Source: Dickeya chrysanthemi NCPPB 402 (lineage in GTDB: Bacteria > Pseudomonadota > Gammaproteobacteria > Enterobacterales > Enterobacteriaceae). Taken from it: DNA of 64,000 bases. The stretch is from positions 999,747 to 1,063,746 of the forward strand of contig NZ_CM001974.1 of NCBI RefSeq assembly GCF_000406105.1, written 5' to 3'. Below, piece after piece: positions 44,947 to 55,169 of the stretch. The position numbers and the translations under genes are program-made. The notes under the pieces were generated by a model. The model searched no databases, was not told the DNA's origin, and was given only the letters and a program-made list of their open reading frames with translations. How positions within the stretch are numbered: the first letter of the stretch is position 1; each line of letters begins with the position of its first letter.

Positions 44947-46497
44947 TTGATCCCGGACGTATCAAAGGCGCTGTCCTGGCTGGAAAAAAATCCTCAGTCT
45001 GTAGCAGGGATCCAGCGTGGTATTGAGCGTGAAACACTGCGTGTGATGGCAAATGGGCATCTCGCGACTACTGGGCACCCGGAGAAACTGGGGGCCGCGC
45101 TAACTCACCCCTGGATTACGACGGATTTTGCTGAGGCGCTACTGGAGTTCATTACGCCGGTTGATAAGGATGTCGATCACCTTCTCACCTTTTTGCGTGA
45201 TATTCATCGCTATGTCTCGCGTCATTTGGGTGATGAGCGTATGTGGCCGTTGAGTATGCCTTGCTTTATCGGAGCAGGGCAGGATATCGAATTGGCGCAG
45301 TATGGTTCATCGAATATTGGCCGCTTCAAAACGCTGTACCGTGAAGGCTTGAAGAATCGCTACGGAGCATTGATGCAGACCATTTCTGGTGTGCATTATA
45401 ATTTTTCATTGCCGTTAGCATTCTGGCAAACCCGTGACGGTATTAGTGATGCCATCACCGGCAAGGAAGTGATTTCCACAGGTTATTTTCAACTGATTCG
45501 TAATTACTACCGCTTTGGCTGGGTGATTCCCTATCTATTTGGAGCATCTCCCGCCATCTGTTCTTCTTTCCTGCAAGAGAAAGAAACTCACCTGCCGTTT
45601 GAGCGTTCTAAAGGCATGCTTTATCTGCCGTATGCGACATCGTTACGCTTGAGCGATTTGGGGTATACCAATAAGTCGCAGAGCAATCTTGGGATTACCT
45701 TCAATAGCCTGGAAGGTTATGTTTCGGCACTGAAAAAAGCGATACGTACGCCTTCAGAAGAGTATGCCAACATTGGTCTCAAGAAAGATGGGCGTTATCT
45801 GCAGTTGAATACCAATGTGCTGCAGATTGAAAACGAATTGTATGCGCCGATTCGTCCCAAGCGAGTGACCCGTCAGGGCGAATCGCCTTCTGATGCGCTG
45901 CTGCGTGGCGGTATTGAGTATATTGAAGTGCGCTCGCTGGATATCAATCCATTTTCGGCTACCGGGGTCAGCGCTGAGCAGGTTCGGTTCCTTGATCTGT
46001 TCCTTATTTGGTGCGCGCTGGCCGATGCGCCGGAAATGAGCGAAGCCGAATTGCTGTGTACACGTAAGAACTGGAACCAGGTCATTTTAGAAGGGCGCAA
46101 ACCGGGGCAGACGATAGGAATGGGGTGTGATACGGCACGTCAGCCTATTGCTGAAGTTGGCCGAGCGCTATTTGCTGACTTAAGGCGTGTTGCAGAATTG
46201 TTGGATCAGGGACAGGCGAAGCCGTATTATCAGCAGGTCTGTGATCAGTTGGTTGAAGGATTTTATGATCCGGAAAAAACCTTCTCGGCCCGTATTCTGG
46301 CGATGATGCTGGAACATGGCAGCGGTGGCGTCGGTCTTCAGTTATCTGAACAATACCGCAAACAACTGCTGCAAGAGCCTCTGGAGGTACTGTCTGAAAC
46401 TCAATTTGCCCTGGAGTGTGAACGTTCATGGCAGCACCAGCGTCAGCTGGAATCTGAGGATACATTGAGTTTTGATGCTTATCTGGCCGGGCAGTGA
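44947..46497 (+). CDS. gshA: Glutamate--cysteine ligase
   Basis: A 516-residue enzyme for the first step of glutathione synthesis (Glu + Cys + ATP). Family features are '[10 protein letters not shown]', '[15 protein letters not shown]', '[10 protein letters not shown]', '[18 protein letters not shown]' and '[15 protein letters not shown]'. The start is TTG, as in E. coli gshA, placed 7 bases after GGGAGG; the next residues [11 protein letters not shown] align with E. coli. A rare start may hold expression down. Confidence 0.97.
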   Translation: MIPDVSKALSWLEKNPQSVAGIQRGIERETLRVMANGHLATTGHPEKLGAALTHPWITTDFAEALLEFITPVDKDVDHLLTFLRDIHRYVSRHLGDERMWPLSMPCFIGAGQDIELAQYGSSNIGRFKTLYREGLKNRYGALMQTISGVHYNFSLPLAFWQTRDGISDAITGKEVISTGYFQLIRNYYRFGWVIPYLFGASPAICSSFLQEKETHLPFERSKGMLYLPYATSLRLSDLGYTNKSQSNLGITFNSLEGYVSALKKAIRTPSEEYANIGLKKDGRYLQLNTNVLQIENELYAPIRPKRVTRQGESPSDALLRGGIEYIEVRSLDINPFSATGVSAEQVRFLDLFLIWCALADAPEMSEAELLCTRKNWNQVILEGRKPGQTIGMGCDTARQPIAEVGRALFADLRRVAELLDQGQAKPYYQQVCDQLVEGFYDPEKTFSARILAMMLEHGSGGVGLQLSEQYRKQLLQEPLEVLSETQFALECERSWQHQRQLESEDTLSFDAYLAGQ

Positions 46498-46509
46498 GTG
46501 CGATATAAA

Positions 46510-46591
46510 AGAAAATGCCACCCGATTGTCACCGGGTGGCTAAAGAAACATCTCTGATAATAGGGATGATGATAATAAATGCGCGTCTTTC
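46510..46591 (-). ncRNA. micA: MicA, sigma-E-dependent small RNA
   Basis: On the minus strand between gshA and luxS, as in E. coli. It starts GAAAGACGCGCATTT, the conserved 5' seed that pairs with ompA mRNA, followed by TATTATCATCATCCC, a middle stem-loop and the terminator GCCACCCG/CGGGTGGC (46517-46540) with ATTTTCTTTT. The 5' 30 bases agree with E. coli almost perfectly while the 3' half has diverged but keeps its folding. Confidence 0.92.
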
Positions 46592-46596
46592 ATATG

Positions 46597-46626
46597 TTAT
46601 GACCGGTATCGGTAAAAAAAGTTTCC
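46597..46626 (-). promoter_or_regulatory. Sigma-E promoter of micA
   Basis: Minus-strand -35 GGAAACTT (46619-46626) and -10 GGTCATA (about 46598-46604) with a spacer of about 14-15 bp, close to the sigma-E consensus GGAACTT and GTCAAA. Confidence 0.75.
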
Positions 46627-46665
46627 TGGAAACGAGAAATAAATTTTTCATGAGGAGGTGGCAAT

Positions 46666-47181
46666 ATGCCATTACTGGATAGTTTTACTGTCGATCATAC
46701 TCGTATGGCTGCACCTGCTGTTCGAGTGGCCAAAACCATGACAACCCCTCATGGTGATACGATTACCGTGTTTGATCTTCGTTTCTGTCGTCCTAACTAT
46801 GAGATCATGCCTGAACGCGGTATTCATACGCTGGAGCATTTGTTTGCTGGCTTTATGCGTGATCACCTCAACGGAGAGGATGTGGAAATTATTGATATTT
46901 CTCCTATGGGGTGCCGTACCGGCTTCTACATGAGCCTGATTGGTACGCCGGAAGAGCAACGCGTTGCCGATGCCTGGAAAGCGGCGATGGCTGATGTCCT
47001 AAAAGTCACTGATCAGCGTAAAATTCCAGAGCTGAACGAATATCAGTGCGGTACCTATGAGATGCATTCCCTGACTGAAGCGCAGGATATTGCTCGCCAT
47101 ATTTTAGATAGTGATGTTCTCGTTAATAAAAACGACGATTTGGCCTTGCCGAAAGACAAACTGGCTGAGTTGCACATCTAA
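46666..47181 (+). CDS. luxS: LuxS, S-ribosylhomocysteine lyase
   Basis: A 171-residue iron enzyme that splits S-ribosylhomocysteine into homocysteine and DPD, the AI-2 precursor. The metal site is HTLEH in '[18 protein letters not shown]' plus the cysteine in '[12 protein letters not shown]'; '[13 protein letters not shown]' is conserved. A strong GAGGAGGTG Shine-Dalgarno precedes the ATG. Confidence 0.98.
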   Translation: MPLLDSFTVDHTRMAAPAVRVAKTMTTPHGDTITVFDLRFCRPNYEIMPERGIHTLEHLFAGFMRDHLNGEDVEIIDISPMGCRTGFYMSLIGTPEEQRVADAWKAAMADVLKVTDQRKIPELNEYQCGTYEMHSLTEAQDIARHILDSDVLVNKNDDLALPKDKLAELHI

Positions 47182-47203
47182 GTAACGCAAAGCCTATAGC
47201 TGT

Positions 47204-47231
47204 AAAAAAGAGAGCTTCGCTCTCTTTTTTT
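47204..47231. terminator. Bidirectional terminator between luxS and ypjD
   Basis: AAAAAAGAGAG-CTTCG-CTCTCTTTTTTT, symmetric so that both convergent genes end in a T-run after the hairpin. Confidence 0.9.
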
Positions 47232-47266
47232 GTGTCCGCAGTATTCCCGGCGTGAGATAGCGATCG

Positions 47267-48061
47267 TCATTGGGCCAGGAAGTTCTGGATTACCCGGCTG
47301 CCAAAGTAGGAAAGCGTCAGCAGCAACGCGCCGATAAGGTTGAACCAGATAATCCGTCGTCCGCGCCAGCCTTCATGGTAGTGCCCCCAAAGCAGAAGAA
47401 TGTAAACAAACCATGCCAGCAGCGAGAACAACGCTTTATGCAGATTCTCTTTATTGCTGAGCAAGTCATTCATATAGATTAGCCCGGTGCATAACGTTAA
47501 CGTTAATAAAATGACGCCAACCTGGGTGATGTGGAACATCTTGCGCTCGATACCCAGTAATGGTGGCATGTCGGCGGCAAAACCCAGTTTCTTGGTTTTC
47601 AGCATGTAGTCCAGCAACGCCAGTTGCAGCGCATACAACGCGGCGATCATCAGTGTGGCATAAGCAAACAACGCCAGACCGATGTGTACCATCAAGCCCG
47701 GTATCGCTTCGAGGTGGGTGATAAATTCGCCGGGCATGAAGCTGGCAAACGCCAGATTAATGAAGGCAAAGGTATAGACGATAGGCAACAGGAACCAGCC
47801 GCGATTGCGCGATGCCACAACGGTCATCACGGTACAGATAATCAGGCTTATCAGAGAGCCAATATTCAACAGACTCAGGTTTTGACCGACCTGCACATCG
47901 AAAATACGCTGATACAAGGCCACTGCATGGCAGGCCAGGGCGATCGTGGCGGATACTACTGCCAGACGGCGGTAGGTTCCGTTTTTTCGCACCAGACTGG
48001 GAATAATCAAGCCCAGACTGAGGAAATAGGCCGCTAAAGCTACAATGGCGAACACAGACAT
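47267..48061 (-). CDS. ypjD: YpjD, CcsA-like inner-membrane protein
   Basis: A 264-residue protein with eight hydrophobic segments, related to the cytochrome c assembly factor CcsA/CcmC. 'GLMVHIGLALFAYATLMIAALYALQLALLDYMLK' holds the conserved histidine, and 'WGHYHEGWRGRR' carries another histidine near the end. In E. coli it is functionally linked to HlyC/CorC-type transporters. Divergent from ffh, conserved order. Confidence 0.92.
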   Translation of the reverse strand: MSVFAIVALAAYFLSLGLIIPSLVRKNGTYRRLAVVSATIALACHAVALYQRIFDVQVGQNLSLLNIGSLISLIICTVMTVVASRNRGWFLLPIVYTFAFINLAFASFMPGEFITHLEAIPGLMVHIGLALFAYATLMIAALYALQLALLDYMLKTKKLGFAADMPPLLGIERKMFHITQVGVILLTLTLCTGLIYMNDLLSNKENLHKALFSLLAWFVYILLLWGHYHEGWRGRRIIWFNLIGALLLTLSYFGSRVIQNFLAQ

Positions 48062-48233
48062 AGCGATGGGTTATTCGATATCAACTGAGTAAAATGAGAG
48101 GTCAGTATAGCCGGAGTCGCCACCGTCACCAACCAGTTATCCGTGCCGTCGCACGCAGATTGGTCTGGCTTTCGTGTTATACTCTTCGCCATTCGCGTCG
48201 CGGTAGCGGCCAGTTTCACATTGAGCATGAGAT

Positions 48234-49595
48234 ATGTTTGAAAATTTAACCGATCGACTATCGCGCACTCTGCGCAATATCAGCGGCCGTGGGCGGCTGA
48301 CGGAAGACAATATCAAGGATACGCTGCGTGAAGTTCGTATGGCGCTGCTGGAAGCTGATGTGGCGCTGCCGGTGGTGCGTGATTTCATTAACCGTGTCAA
48401 AGAGCAGGCGGTAGGTCATGAAGTCAACAAGAGTCTGACGCCGGGGCAGGAATTCGTCAAGATTGTCCAGAATGAGCTGGTGGCCGCCATGGGCGAGGTC
48501 AACCAGGCGCTTAATCTGGCTGCCCAGCCGCCAGCGGTAGTGCTGATGGCGGGTCTACAAGGGGCGGGTAAAACCACCAGCGTTGGTAAGTTGGGTAAGT
48601 TCCTGCGCGAAAAGCAGAGGAAGAAAGTGCTGGTTGTCTCGGCGGACGTGTATCGCCCGGCGGCGATTAAGCAGTTGGAAACGCTGGCGCAGACCGTCGG
48701 TGTTGACTTCTTTCCTTCGGAAGCACATGAAAAACCGATTGATATCGTCAATCGCGCGCTACAGCATGCCAAACTGAAGTTCTACGATGTTCTGCTGGTG
48801 GATACCGCCGGTCGTCTGCATGTCGATGACGCCATGATGGACGAAATCAAGCAGGTGCATGCGTCGATCAATCCGGTAGAAACCCTGTTTGTGGTTGACG
48901 CCATGACCGGTCAGGATGCGGCGAATACGGCCAAAGCATTTAACGAAGCGCTGCCGTTGACCGGGGTGATTCTGACCAAAATCGATGGTGACGCTCGCGG
49001 CGGTGCTGCACTCTCCATCCGCCATATCACGGGTAAACCGATCAAGTTCTTAGGTGTCGGTGAGAAGACCGATGCGCTAGAGCCTTTCTACCCGGACCGT
49101 ATCGCTTCGCGCATTCTTGGTATGGGCGATGTGCTCTCGCTGATTGAGGAGCTGGAAAGCAAGGTCGACCGTTCTCAGGCTGAAAAACTGGCCAAGAAAC
49201 TGAAGAAAGGTGATGGTTTTGATCTGACCGATTTCCTGGATCAACTCAAGCAGATGCGCAACATGGGCGGCATGGCCAGCATGATGAGCAAATTGCCCGG
49301 CATGGGGCAGATCCCGGATAATGTGAAATCGCAGATGGATGACAAGGTGTTGGTGCGGATGGAAGCGATCATCAACTCCATGACGCTGCAGGAACGCGCC
49401 AAACCTGAAATTATCAAAGGTTCACGTAAGCGCCGCATTGCGATGGGTTCGGGTATGCAGGTGCAGGACGTCAACCGGCTGTTGAAACAGTTTGATGATA
49501 TGCAACGCATGATGAAAAAGATGAAGAACGGCGGTTTGGCCAAGATGATGCGTGGCATGAAAGGAATGATGCCACCAGGTTTTCCGGGCCGTTAA
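48234..49595 (+). CDS. ffh: Ffh, signal recognition particle protein
   Basis: A 453-residue GTPase that with 4.5S RNA targets nascent membrane proteins to FtsY. Walker A is 'GLQGAGKTTS' (about 104-113), G3 'DTAGRL', G4 'TKIDGDARGG', and the methionine-rich M domain ('MRNMGGMASMMSKLPGMGQ', 'MQRMMKKMKNGGLAKMMRGMKGMMPPG') binds signal peptides and RNA. Confidence 0.98.
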   Translation: MFENLTDRLSRTLRNISGRGRLTEDNIKDTLREVRMALLEADVALPVVRDFINRVKEQAVGHEVNKSLTPGQEFVKIVQNELVAAMGEVNQALNLAAQPPAVVLMAGLQGAGKTTSVGKLGKFLREKQRKKVLVVSADVYRPAAIKQLETLAQTVGVDFFPSEAHEKPIDIVNRALQHAKLKFYDVLLVDTAGRLHVDDAMMDEIKQVHASINPVETLFVVDAMTGQDAANTAKAFNEALPLTGVILTKIDGDARGGAALSIRHITGKPIKFLGVGEKTDALEPFYPDRIASRILGMGDVLSLIEELESKVDRSQAEKLAKKLKKGDGFDLTDFLDQLKQMRNMGGMASMMSKLPGMGQIPDNVKSQMDDKVLVRMEAIINSMTLQERAKPEIIKGSRKRRIAMGSGMQVQDVNRLLKQFDDMQRMMKKMKNGGLAKMMRGMKGMMPPGFPGR

Positions 49596-49753
49596 GACGT
49601 AATGTATGACCCCGAAAGAAAAGTCGATGGTGCGAACGCATGGTTTTAGATTGCTTTTTGCACCAAAATGAGTAAAATATTTGGGCTTTTTATATGACAC
49701 TGGGCCCCGTTCCTCGATGGGGCCCGGTTGTTTTATTAACTAAAGAGGATGTT

Positions 49754-50002
49754 ATGGTAACAATTCGTTTGGCACGTGGCGGCGCTAAAAAACGCCCGTT
49801 CTATCAAGTCGTTGTGACCGATAGCCGCAATGCGCGCGACGGTCGTTTCATTGAGCGCGTAGGTTTCTTCAACCCGATCGCTACCGGTAAAGCAGAAGGC
49901 CTGCGCCTGGATCTTGACCGTATCGAGCACTGGGTTGGTCAGGGCGCTACCGTTTCTGATCGCGTTTCTGCGCTGATCAAAGACGCGAAAAAAGCAGCGT
50001 AA
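49754..50002 (+). CDS. rpsP: Ribosomal protein bS16
   Basis: An 82-residue 30S subunit protein beginning [21 protein letters not shown] chose the ATG at 49754 after AGAGGAT; the longer frame from 49694 has no homology. First gene of rpsP-rimM-trmD-rplS. Confidence 0.98.
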   Translation: MVTIRLARGGAKKRPFYQVVVTDSRNARDGRFIERVGFFNPIATGKAEGLRLDLDRIEHWVGQGATVSDRVSALIKDAKKAA

Positions 50003-50020
50003 TCTGTTGCGGTGGTGGTA

Positions 50021-50569
50021 ATGAGCAAGCAACTCAGCCCGAAAGCCCCGGTCAACCCGGTTGTATTGGGAAAATTGGGGTCGACGTACGGCATTAAAGG
50101 TTGGCTCAGAGTGTTTTCATCCACCGAAGACGCCGAAAGCATTTTTGATTATCAACCTTGGTTCATCCGGAATAAAGGGCTGTGGCAACCGATCGAGATC
50201 GAGAGCTGGCGGCACCATAATCAGGACCTGGTCATTAAACTGAAAGGTATTGACGAACGGGAAGCGGCGAATTTATTGACCAATTGCGAAATTGTCGTGG
50301 ATTCAGCTCAGTTACCTGAACTGGATGAAGGCGATTATTACTGGAAGGATCTTATTGGTTGCGACGTTGTCACCATAGGTGGCTATGAGCTGGGAAAAGT
50401 CATAGACATGATGGAAACCGGTTCGAATGACGTCCTGGTAGTAAGAGCCAACCTGAAAGATGCTTACGGGGTCAAGGAACGGTTGATTCCGTTTCTGACC
50501 GAACAGGTTATCAAGCATGTTGACCTGTCTACTCATCGTATTGAAGTAGACTGGGATCCTGGTTTTTGA
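50021..50569 (+). CDS. rimM: RimM, 16S rRNA processing protein
   Basis: A 182-residue 30S assembly factor that binds uS19. Features: '[33 protein letters not shown]', the PRC-barrel part '[36 protein letters not shown]' and the end 'IEVDWDPGF'. I chose the ATG at 50021 over an in-frame GTG at 50012 because E. coli RimM begins MSKQL. Confidence 0.97.
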   Translation: MSKQLSPKAPVNPVVLGKLGSTYGIKGWLRVFSSTEDAESIFDYQPWFIRNKGLWQPIEIESWRHHNQDLVIKLKGIDEREAANLLTNCEIVVDSAQLPELDEGDYYWKDLIGCDVVTIGGYELGKVIDMMETGSNDVLVVRANLKDAYGVKERLIPFLTEQVIKHVDLSTHRIEVDWDPGF

Positions 50570-50609
50570 ACTCTGTAATGTCTGCAGTTAATGAGAGTGG
50601 AACGGTGCT

Positions 50610-51365
50610 ATGTGGATTGGGGTGATTAGCCTGTTTCCTGAGATGTTTCGCGCCATTACTGATTATGGAGTCACTGGCCGGGCAGTAAAAAATGGCCTGC
50701 TGAGCGTACAGTACTGGAGTCCTCGCGACTTCACTTACGATCGACATCGCACGGTGGACGATCGCCCTTATGGCGGCGGTCCCGGTATGTTGATGATGGT
50801 GCAGCCCTTGCGGGATGCTATCCATGCAGCGAAAGCAGCGGCAGGCGAAGGGGCTCGGGTGATTTATCTATCACCGCAGGGTCGCAAACTGGATCAGCAA
50901 GGCGTACGTCAACTCGCCGCACATCAGAAGATGATTCTGGTTTGCGGAAGGTACGAGGGCATTGATGAGCGAGTCATTAAAACCGAAATTGACGAAGAAT
51001 GGTCAATCGGCGACTACGTTCTCAGTGGTGGCGAACTGCCGGCAATGACGCTGATTGATTCGGTTGCCCGGTTTATCCCCGGCGTACTGGGTCATGAGGC
51101 TTCGGCACAGGAAGATTCTTTTGCCGATGGATTGCTGGACTGTCCTCACTATACCCGGCCTGAAGTGTTGGAAGGCATGGATGTACCGGCAGTATTGTTG
51201 TCGGGCAATCATGCGGAAATACGCCGCTGGCGTTTGAAGCAGTCGCTGGGCCGAACCTGGCTTAGAAGACCTGAACTTCTGAAAAGCCTAGCTCTGACTG
51301 ACGAGCAAGCAACGTTGTTGACTGAGTTCCAACGGGAACACCAGTCTGGGCAACACGAGTATTAG
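50610..51365 (+). CDS. trmD: TrmD, tRNA (guanine-N1-)-methyltransferase
   Basis: A 251-residue SPOUT enzyme that methylates G37 of tRNAs to prevent frameshifting. The trefoil-knot SAM site spans '[36 protein letters not shown]', and '[16 protein letters not shown]' is the tRNA-binding block. Confidence 0.98.
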   Translation: MWIGVISLFPEMFRAITDYGVTGRAVKNGLLSVQYWSPRDFTYDRHRTVDDRPYGGGPGMLMMVQPLRDAIHAAKAAAGEGARVIYLSPQGRKLDQQGVRQLAAHQKMILVCGRYEGIDERVIKTEIDEEWSIGDYVLSGGELPAMTLIDSVARFIPGVLGHEASAQEDSFADGLLDCPHYTRPEVLEGMDVPAVLLSGNHAEIRRWRLKQSLGRTWLRRPELLKSLALTDEQATLLTEFQREHQSGQHEY

Positions 51366-51412
51366 GTGGTCGCTGAGGCAATGCCGGCGAACCCAAATAT
51401 CAGTTTACCTAG

Positions 51413-51775
<363 letters not shown>

Positions 51776-51805
51776 GCATACGCTTTCGCAACATCCGAAA
51801 GCGAT

Positions 51806-51836
51806 AAGGGGTGGCATTTGCCACCCCTTTTTCTTT
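51806..51836 (+). terminator. Terminator of the rpsP operon
   Basis: AAGGGGTGGC (51806-51815) pairs with GCCACCCCTT (51820-51829) and is followed by a T-run. A second hairpin (GCTTTCG/CGAAAGC, 51782-51803) lies just before it. Confidence 0.93.
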
Positions 51837-51852
51837 GGTACTTTCCTCTGTG

Positions 51853-52803
51853 CTATGCCGCGCTTTCCGTTTTCCGGGCGATAACGGTAGGGTACATAGA
51901 CATGCGGTCATCGATAAAGCGTATGTCGTGAAATCCGGCGTTTTCCAACTGGCGCTGTGTCTGATGGTGGGTACGAAATGCTGTCCACTTTGCTTCCAGA
52001 ATGCGTGAGAACAGCAAATGTTGTAAGGGAAGTAAGTGCTGCTCTTCCTCGGTGACTTTCCAGGGCGATTCCGACGACAACACCGGAGGAGGTGTCAGGA
52101 AACTGGTGATCATTATGCCGCCTGGTTTTAGCGCATGATTGAATGCACGATAAAGATCGGTGACTCGTTCATCATCCTGCTCATACACGTTGAGCCCATT
52201 GCTGGTGAGAATATCTGCCGGTTCAGGGAGTTGTAATGACCAGGCATCACCCTGCAACAACGTGATGTGATTATCACAATGCTGTTGTCTCGCTAGCGAA
52301 TCCGCTGCTTCCAGCGCCTGATGATCCAAATCTACGCCGATTAACCGTACATTCTGATGGTGAGAATAGTCCAGCAGCAGTAAATCACCCATCAACCCAC
52401 AGGGGACCGAGGCCAGAACCATTCCATCATATAGCCGTGATTGCAACTGCTGGCGGAAAATGCGAAACCGTTCACGGGTAGCGAGTACGGCTGGTAACCG
52501 TTCATAGATCAATCGTTCCAGATCACTATGAGAAGAGAGTGTTACGCTGCCGGATGAGTAGGTGACCAGATGATGAGTCCAGTAGGCATTCAATCCCCTG
52601 TGCGCCAGTAAGAAACGGCCCAAATCGAATGTCGACAGCTCTTCGGCGATCGCGATTTGCTCTTCTACTGTAGCACCGGGAAGATCCCCCGCCTCTTGTA
52701 GCCTGATTTTGACTGCATTAAGCGTCGCGTCGAGATCATCCTTTGTATGTAATTGATGTGACAGCAGTTGCCCTTGTCCAGAATATAGCGACGTGTTTTT
52801 CAT
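51853..52803 (-). CDS. Class I SAM-dependent methyltransferase
   Basis: A 316-residue protein with a Rossmann methyltransferase core: SAM-binding region 'LASVPCGLMGDLLLLDYSHHQNVRLIGVDLDHQALEAA' (the GxGxG is relaxed to PCGLMGD), 'LLQGDAWSLQLPEPADILTSNGLNVYE' and the post-II block 'FNHALKPGGIMITSFL'. The N-terminal 110 residues are helical and of unknown role. The substrate is unknown. It stands alone, converging on the rpsP operon terminator. Confidence 0.85.
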   Translation of the reverse strand: MKNTSLYSGQGQLLSHQLHTKDDLDATLNAVKIRLQEAGDLPGATVEEQIAIAEELSTFDLGRFLLAHRGLNAYWTHHLVTYSSGSVTLSSHSDLERLIYERLPAVLATRERFRIFRQQLQSRLYDGMVLASVPCGLMGDLLLLDYSHHQNVRLIGVDLDHQALEAADSLARQQHCDNHITLLQGDAWSLQLPEPADILTSNGLNVYEQDDERVTDLYRAFNHALKPGGIMITSFLTPPPVLSSESPWKVTEEEQHLLPLQHLLFSRILEAKWTAFRTHHQTQRQLENAGFHDIRFIDDRMSMYPTVIARKTESAA

Positions 52804-53120
52804 AATCAGATCCTGTTTGCCAGCTTATTGCGTGCATAAATGAAATGCGGTGAAGGTTAAGCCAGAGCAATGATGGCAAGACAAGATAAACGTGTGCGTT
52901 CACTTTCATTTTGTGCAGGTTTTTATTGTGTTTGGTTATTATTTATAATTGTTATTATAAATATGGTTTGTTTTTGTGGGTAGGCGATTTATCTGAAAGC
53001 CTGATGATTTGCTCATCAAACAGGCTGTACATCCAGATCCCCCTGCGGGGTAACGTAAAGGGGATATAATTCCGTATGGAATAACTTTTATATAACAATG
53101 CGTTATACGAGGTGCGTGCG
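52804..53120. other. Intergenic region, no gene seen
   Basis: About 315 bases, AT-rich in the middle, probably holding the methyltransferase promoter on the left. Confidence 0.5.
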
Positions 53121-53498
53121 TTAGTGGGCAGCGCCGCCGGCAAGTGGAAGGCTATCTGCCGCATGCTGCCACACTTTTTTTAACCCATCGGCATCACCGG
53201 CACTATCACAACTGGCAGGAAACGGCTTTCCGGCTCGTCCCCAGGCTTCGACATTATCGGGATGGCACCACGCTGTCTGGCCAGCCCGGTACCCGTCCAA
53301 ATAAGCATGGCGATCTACATCCGGGTTGCCGAACCACTCCGACAGAGTTTCATTATCTTTAACGATCAATCCGTTGGCGGCATCTTTATACCCCGCGTCA
53401 TACCAGAAGTTTTGCCCACTACTCGTCGGTGAGATTGATGGAACGGATTGGCATGCGGTAAGTAACAGCAATCCTATCAGTACTATGCCATGTTTCAT
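53121..53498 (-). CDS. yfiL: YfiL-like lipoprotein (DUF2799)
   Basis: A 125-residue predicted lipoprotein. The signal peptide ends in the lipobox 'LLLTACQ' (Cys at about residue 16). The mature part has 'WYDAGYKDAANGL', 'YLDGYRAGQTAWCHPDN' and 'AWGRAGKPFPASC', as in DUF2799 proteins such as E. coli YfiL, which also lies beside aroF. I chose the ATG at 53498 because it directly begins the signal peptide. Function unknown. Confidence 0.85.
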   Translation of the reverse strand: MKHGIVLIGLLLLTACQSVPSISPTSSGQNFWYDAGYKDAANGLIVKDNETLSEWFGNPDVDRHAYLDGYRAGQTAWCHPDNVEAWGRAGKPFPASCDSAGDADGLKKVWQHAADSLPLAGGAAH

Positions 53499-54092
53499 GG
53501 TTGAACCTATGCAACTCTCTTCTGGGTAGAGGAATACCGCTAATATTACGCAATTCTCTGTTTTTTCTTTAACGATTTCAGATAGCAAACCGTATTTACA
53601 GGCTGGAGAAAGACTGGCGTTGCCTTTCTCGCGATAACGCCGACATTCACGGGATCCGCTTATCCAGATTAAACAACAGGGTGTGTATATTTTTGTTTAC
53701 GATTGGGATGTGGCGTTTATCCGGTCATTTTAGCCGATGCACCTCAGTGTGCTTATGACGAAGCGAATGGATTCGTTTGTGGGTATCGATGATAGCTATC
53801 TTGCATGGCCTATCCGATAAGCCAATGAAGTCCATTTACCGTAATTAAAGCTCCCGTCTCCTAAAAAGAGACACTCGGTTGACAAACGTCCTTGTCTGAT
53901 TGTCCCGGTAATTAAGATAAGATTTCCGGGTCCACGACATCCGTTTTGTGATTCTGATAGCGTTTTACGGTAGTAACTTTAACTTTACACCAATGGCTTG
54001 AAAAATTTACGAACCATATGTTAAGGTGTGAACCTGCTACAGACAATGACGATCGAGCCCTTCATACCAAAGGAACAAACAGGATCACCATC
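53499..54092. other. aroF upstream region
   Basis: About 590 bases without a gene. The right end contains a TyrR-box candidate and presumably the aroF promoter. Confidence 0.5.
53972..53989 (+). promoter_or_regulatory. Candidate TyrR box upstream of aroF
   Basis: AGTAAC-TTTAAC-TTTACA resembles the TyrR box TGTAAA-N6-TTTACA (right half perfect, left half 4 of 6). In E. coli aroF-tyrA is repressed by TyrR with tyrosine through such boxes. Confidence 0.5.
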
Positions 54093-55157
54093 ATGCAAAA
54101 AGACACGCTCAATAACATTCATATCAGCGCCGAACAGATTCTTATTACTCCTGACGAGCTGAAAGCTAAATTCCCGCTGAATGAACCAGAACAGCAGGCG
54201 ATTGCTCTATCTCGTAAAACCATTGCCGATATTATTCATGGTAATGATAAGCGCCTGCTGGTGGTGTGTGGTCCCTGTTCTATTCATGATACCGATGCCG
54301 CACAGGAATACGCACGTCGTCTCCAATCCTTGTCTGCTGAATTGAGCGATCGGCTGTACATTGTTATGCGTGTCTATTTTGAGAAACCCCGTACCACCGT
54401 CGGCTGGAAAGGGTTGATCAATGATCCCTATATGGATGGTTCCTTTGATATGGAAGCGGGGTTGCACATCGCCCGAGATCTGCTGCTGAAATTGGTAAAC
54501 ATGGGGTTGCCGCTGGCGACCGAGGCATTGGATCCCAATAGCCCGCAATATCTGGGAGATTTGTTCAGTTGGTCGGCAATCGGCGCCAGAACTACCGAAT
54601 CACAGACGCATCGTGAAATGGCTTCCGGGCTGTCTATGCCGGTAGGTTTCAAGAACGGTACAGACGGTAGTTTGGGAACCGCCATCAACGCGATGAAAGC
54701 GGCGTCAATGCCACATCGTTTTGTTGGTATCAACCAGAGCGGCCAGGTTTGCTTATTGCAAACACAGGGTAATCCTGATGGACACGTCATCTTGCGTGGC
54801 GGCAAGAAGCCGAACTACAGTGCGGAAGACGTCGCTGAGTGTGAAAAACAGATGCGCGATGCAGGACTGAATCCGGCGCTGATGATAGATTGTAGCCACG
54901 GTAATTCCAACAAAGACTACCGTCGGCAGCCGCTGGTGGTGGAGTCCGCGATTGAGCAGATCAAGTCCGGCAATCGCTCTATCATCGGGCTGATGCTGGA
55001 AAGTCATATCCATGAAGGTAATCAGTCTTCCGAACAACCGCGCGCAAACATGCGCTACGGCGTGTCGGTAACCGATGCCTGCATCAGTTGGGAAAGCACA
55101 GAAACATTGTTGCGCTCGGTTCATAAAGAGTTGAGTGCGATAAGCGCCAATCAGTAA
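54093..55157 (+). CDS. aroF: DAHP synthase, tyrosine-sensitive
   Basis: A 354-residue class I DAHP synthase joining PEP and erythrose-4-phosphate, the entry to aromatic synthesis. Motifs: 'LLVVCGPCSIHDTDAA', 'RVYFEKPRTTVGWKGLINDP', 'GARTTESQTHREMASGLSMPVGFKNGTDG' and 'IDCSHGNSNKDYRRQ'. The link to tyrA identifies it as the tyrosine-regulated form. I chose the ATG at 54093, 8 bases after AGGA. Confidence 0.97.
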   Translation: MQKDTLNNIHISAEQILITPDELKAKFPLNEPEQQAIALSRKTIADIIHGNDKRLLVVCGPCSIHDTDAAQEYARRLQSLSAELSDRLYIVMRVYFEKPRTTVGWKGLINDPYMDGSFDMEAGLHIARDLLLKLVNMGLPLATEALDPNSPQYLGDLFSWSAIGARTTESQTHREMASGLSMPVGFKNGTDGSLGTAINAMKAASMPHRFVGINQSGQVCLLQTQGNPDGHVILRGGKKPNYSAEDVAECEKQMRDAGLNPALMIDCSHGNSNKDYRRQPLVVESAIEQIKSGNRSIIGLMLESHIHEGNQSSEQPRANMRYGVSVTDACISWESTETLLRSVHKELSAISANQ

Positions 55158-55169
55158 GGAGAAGAACAG

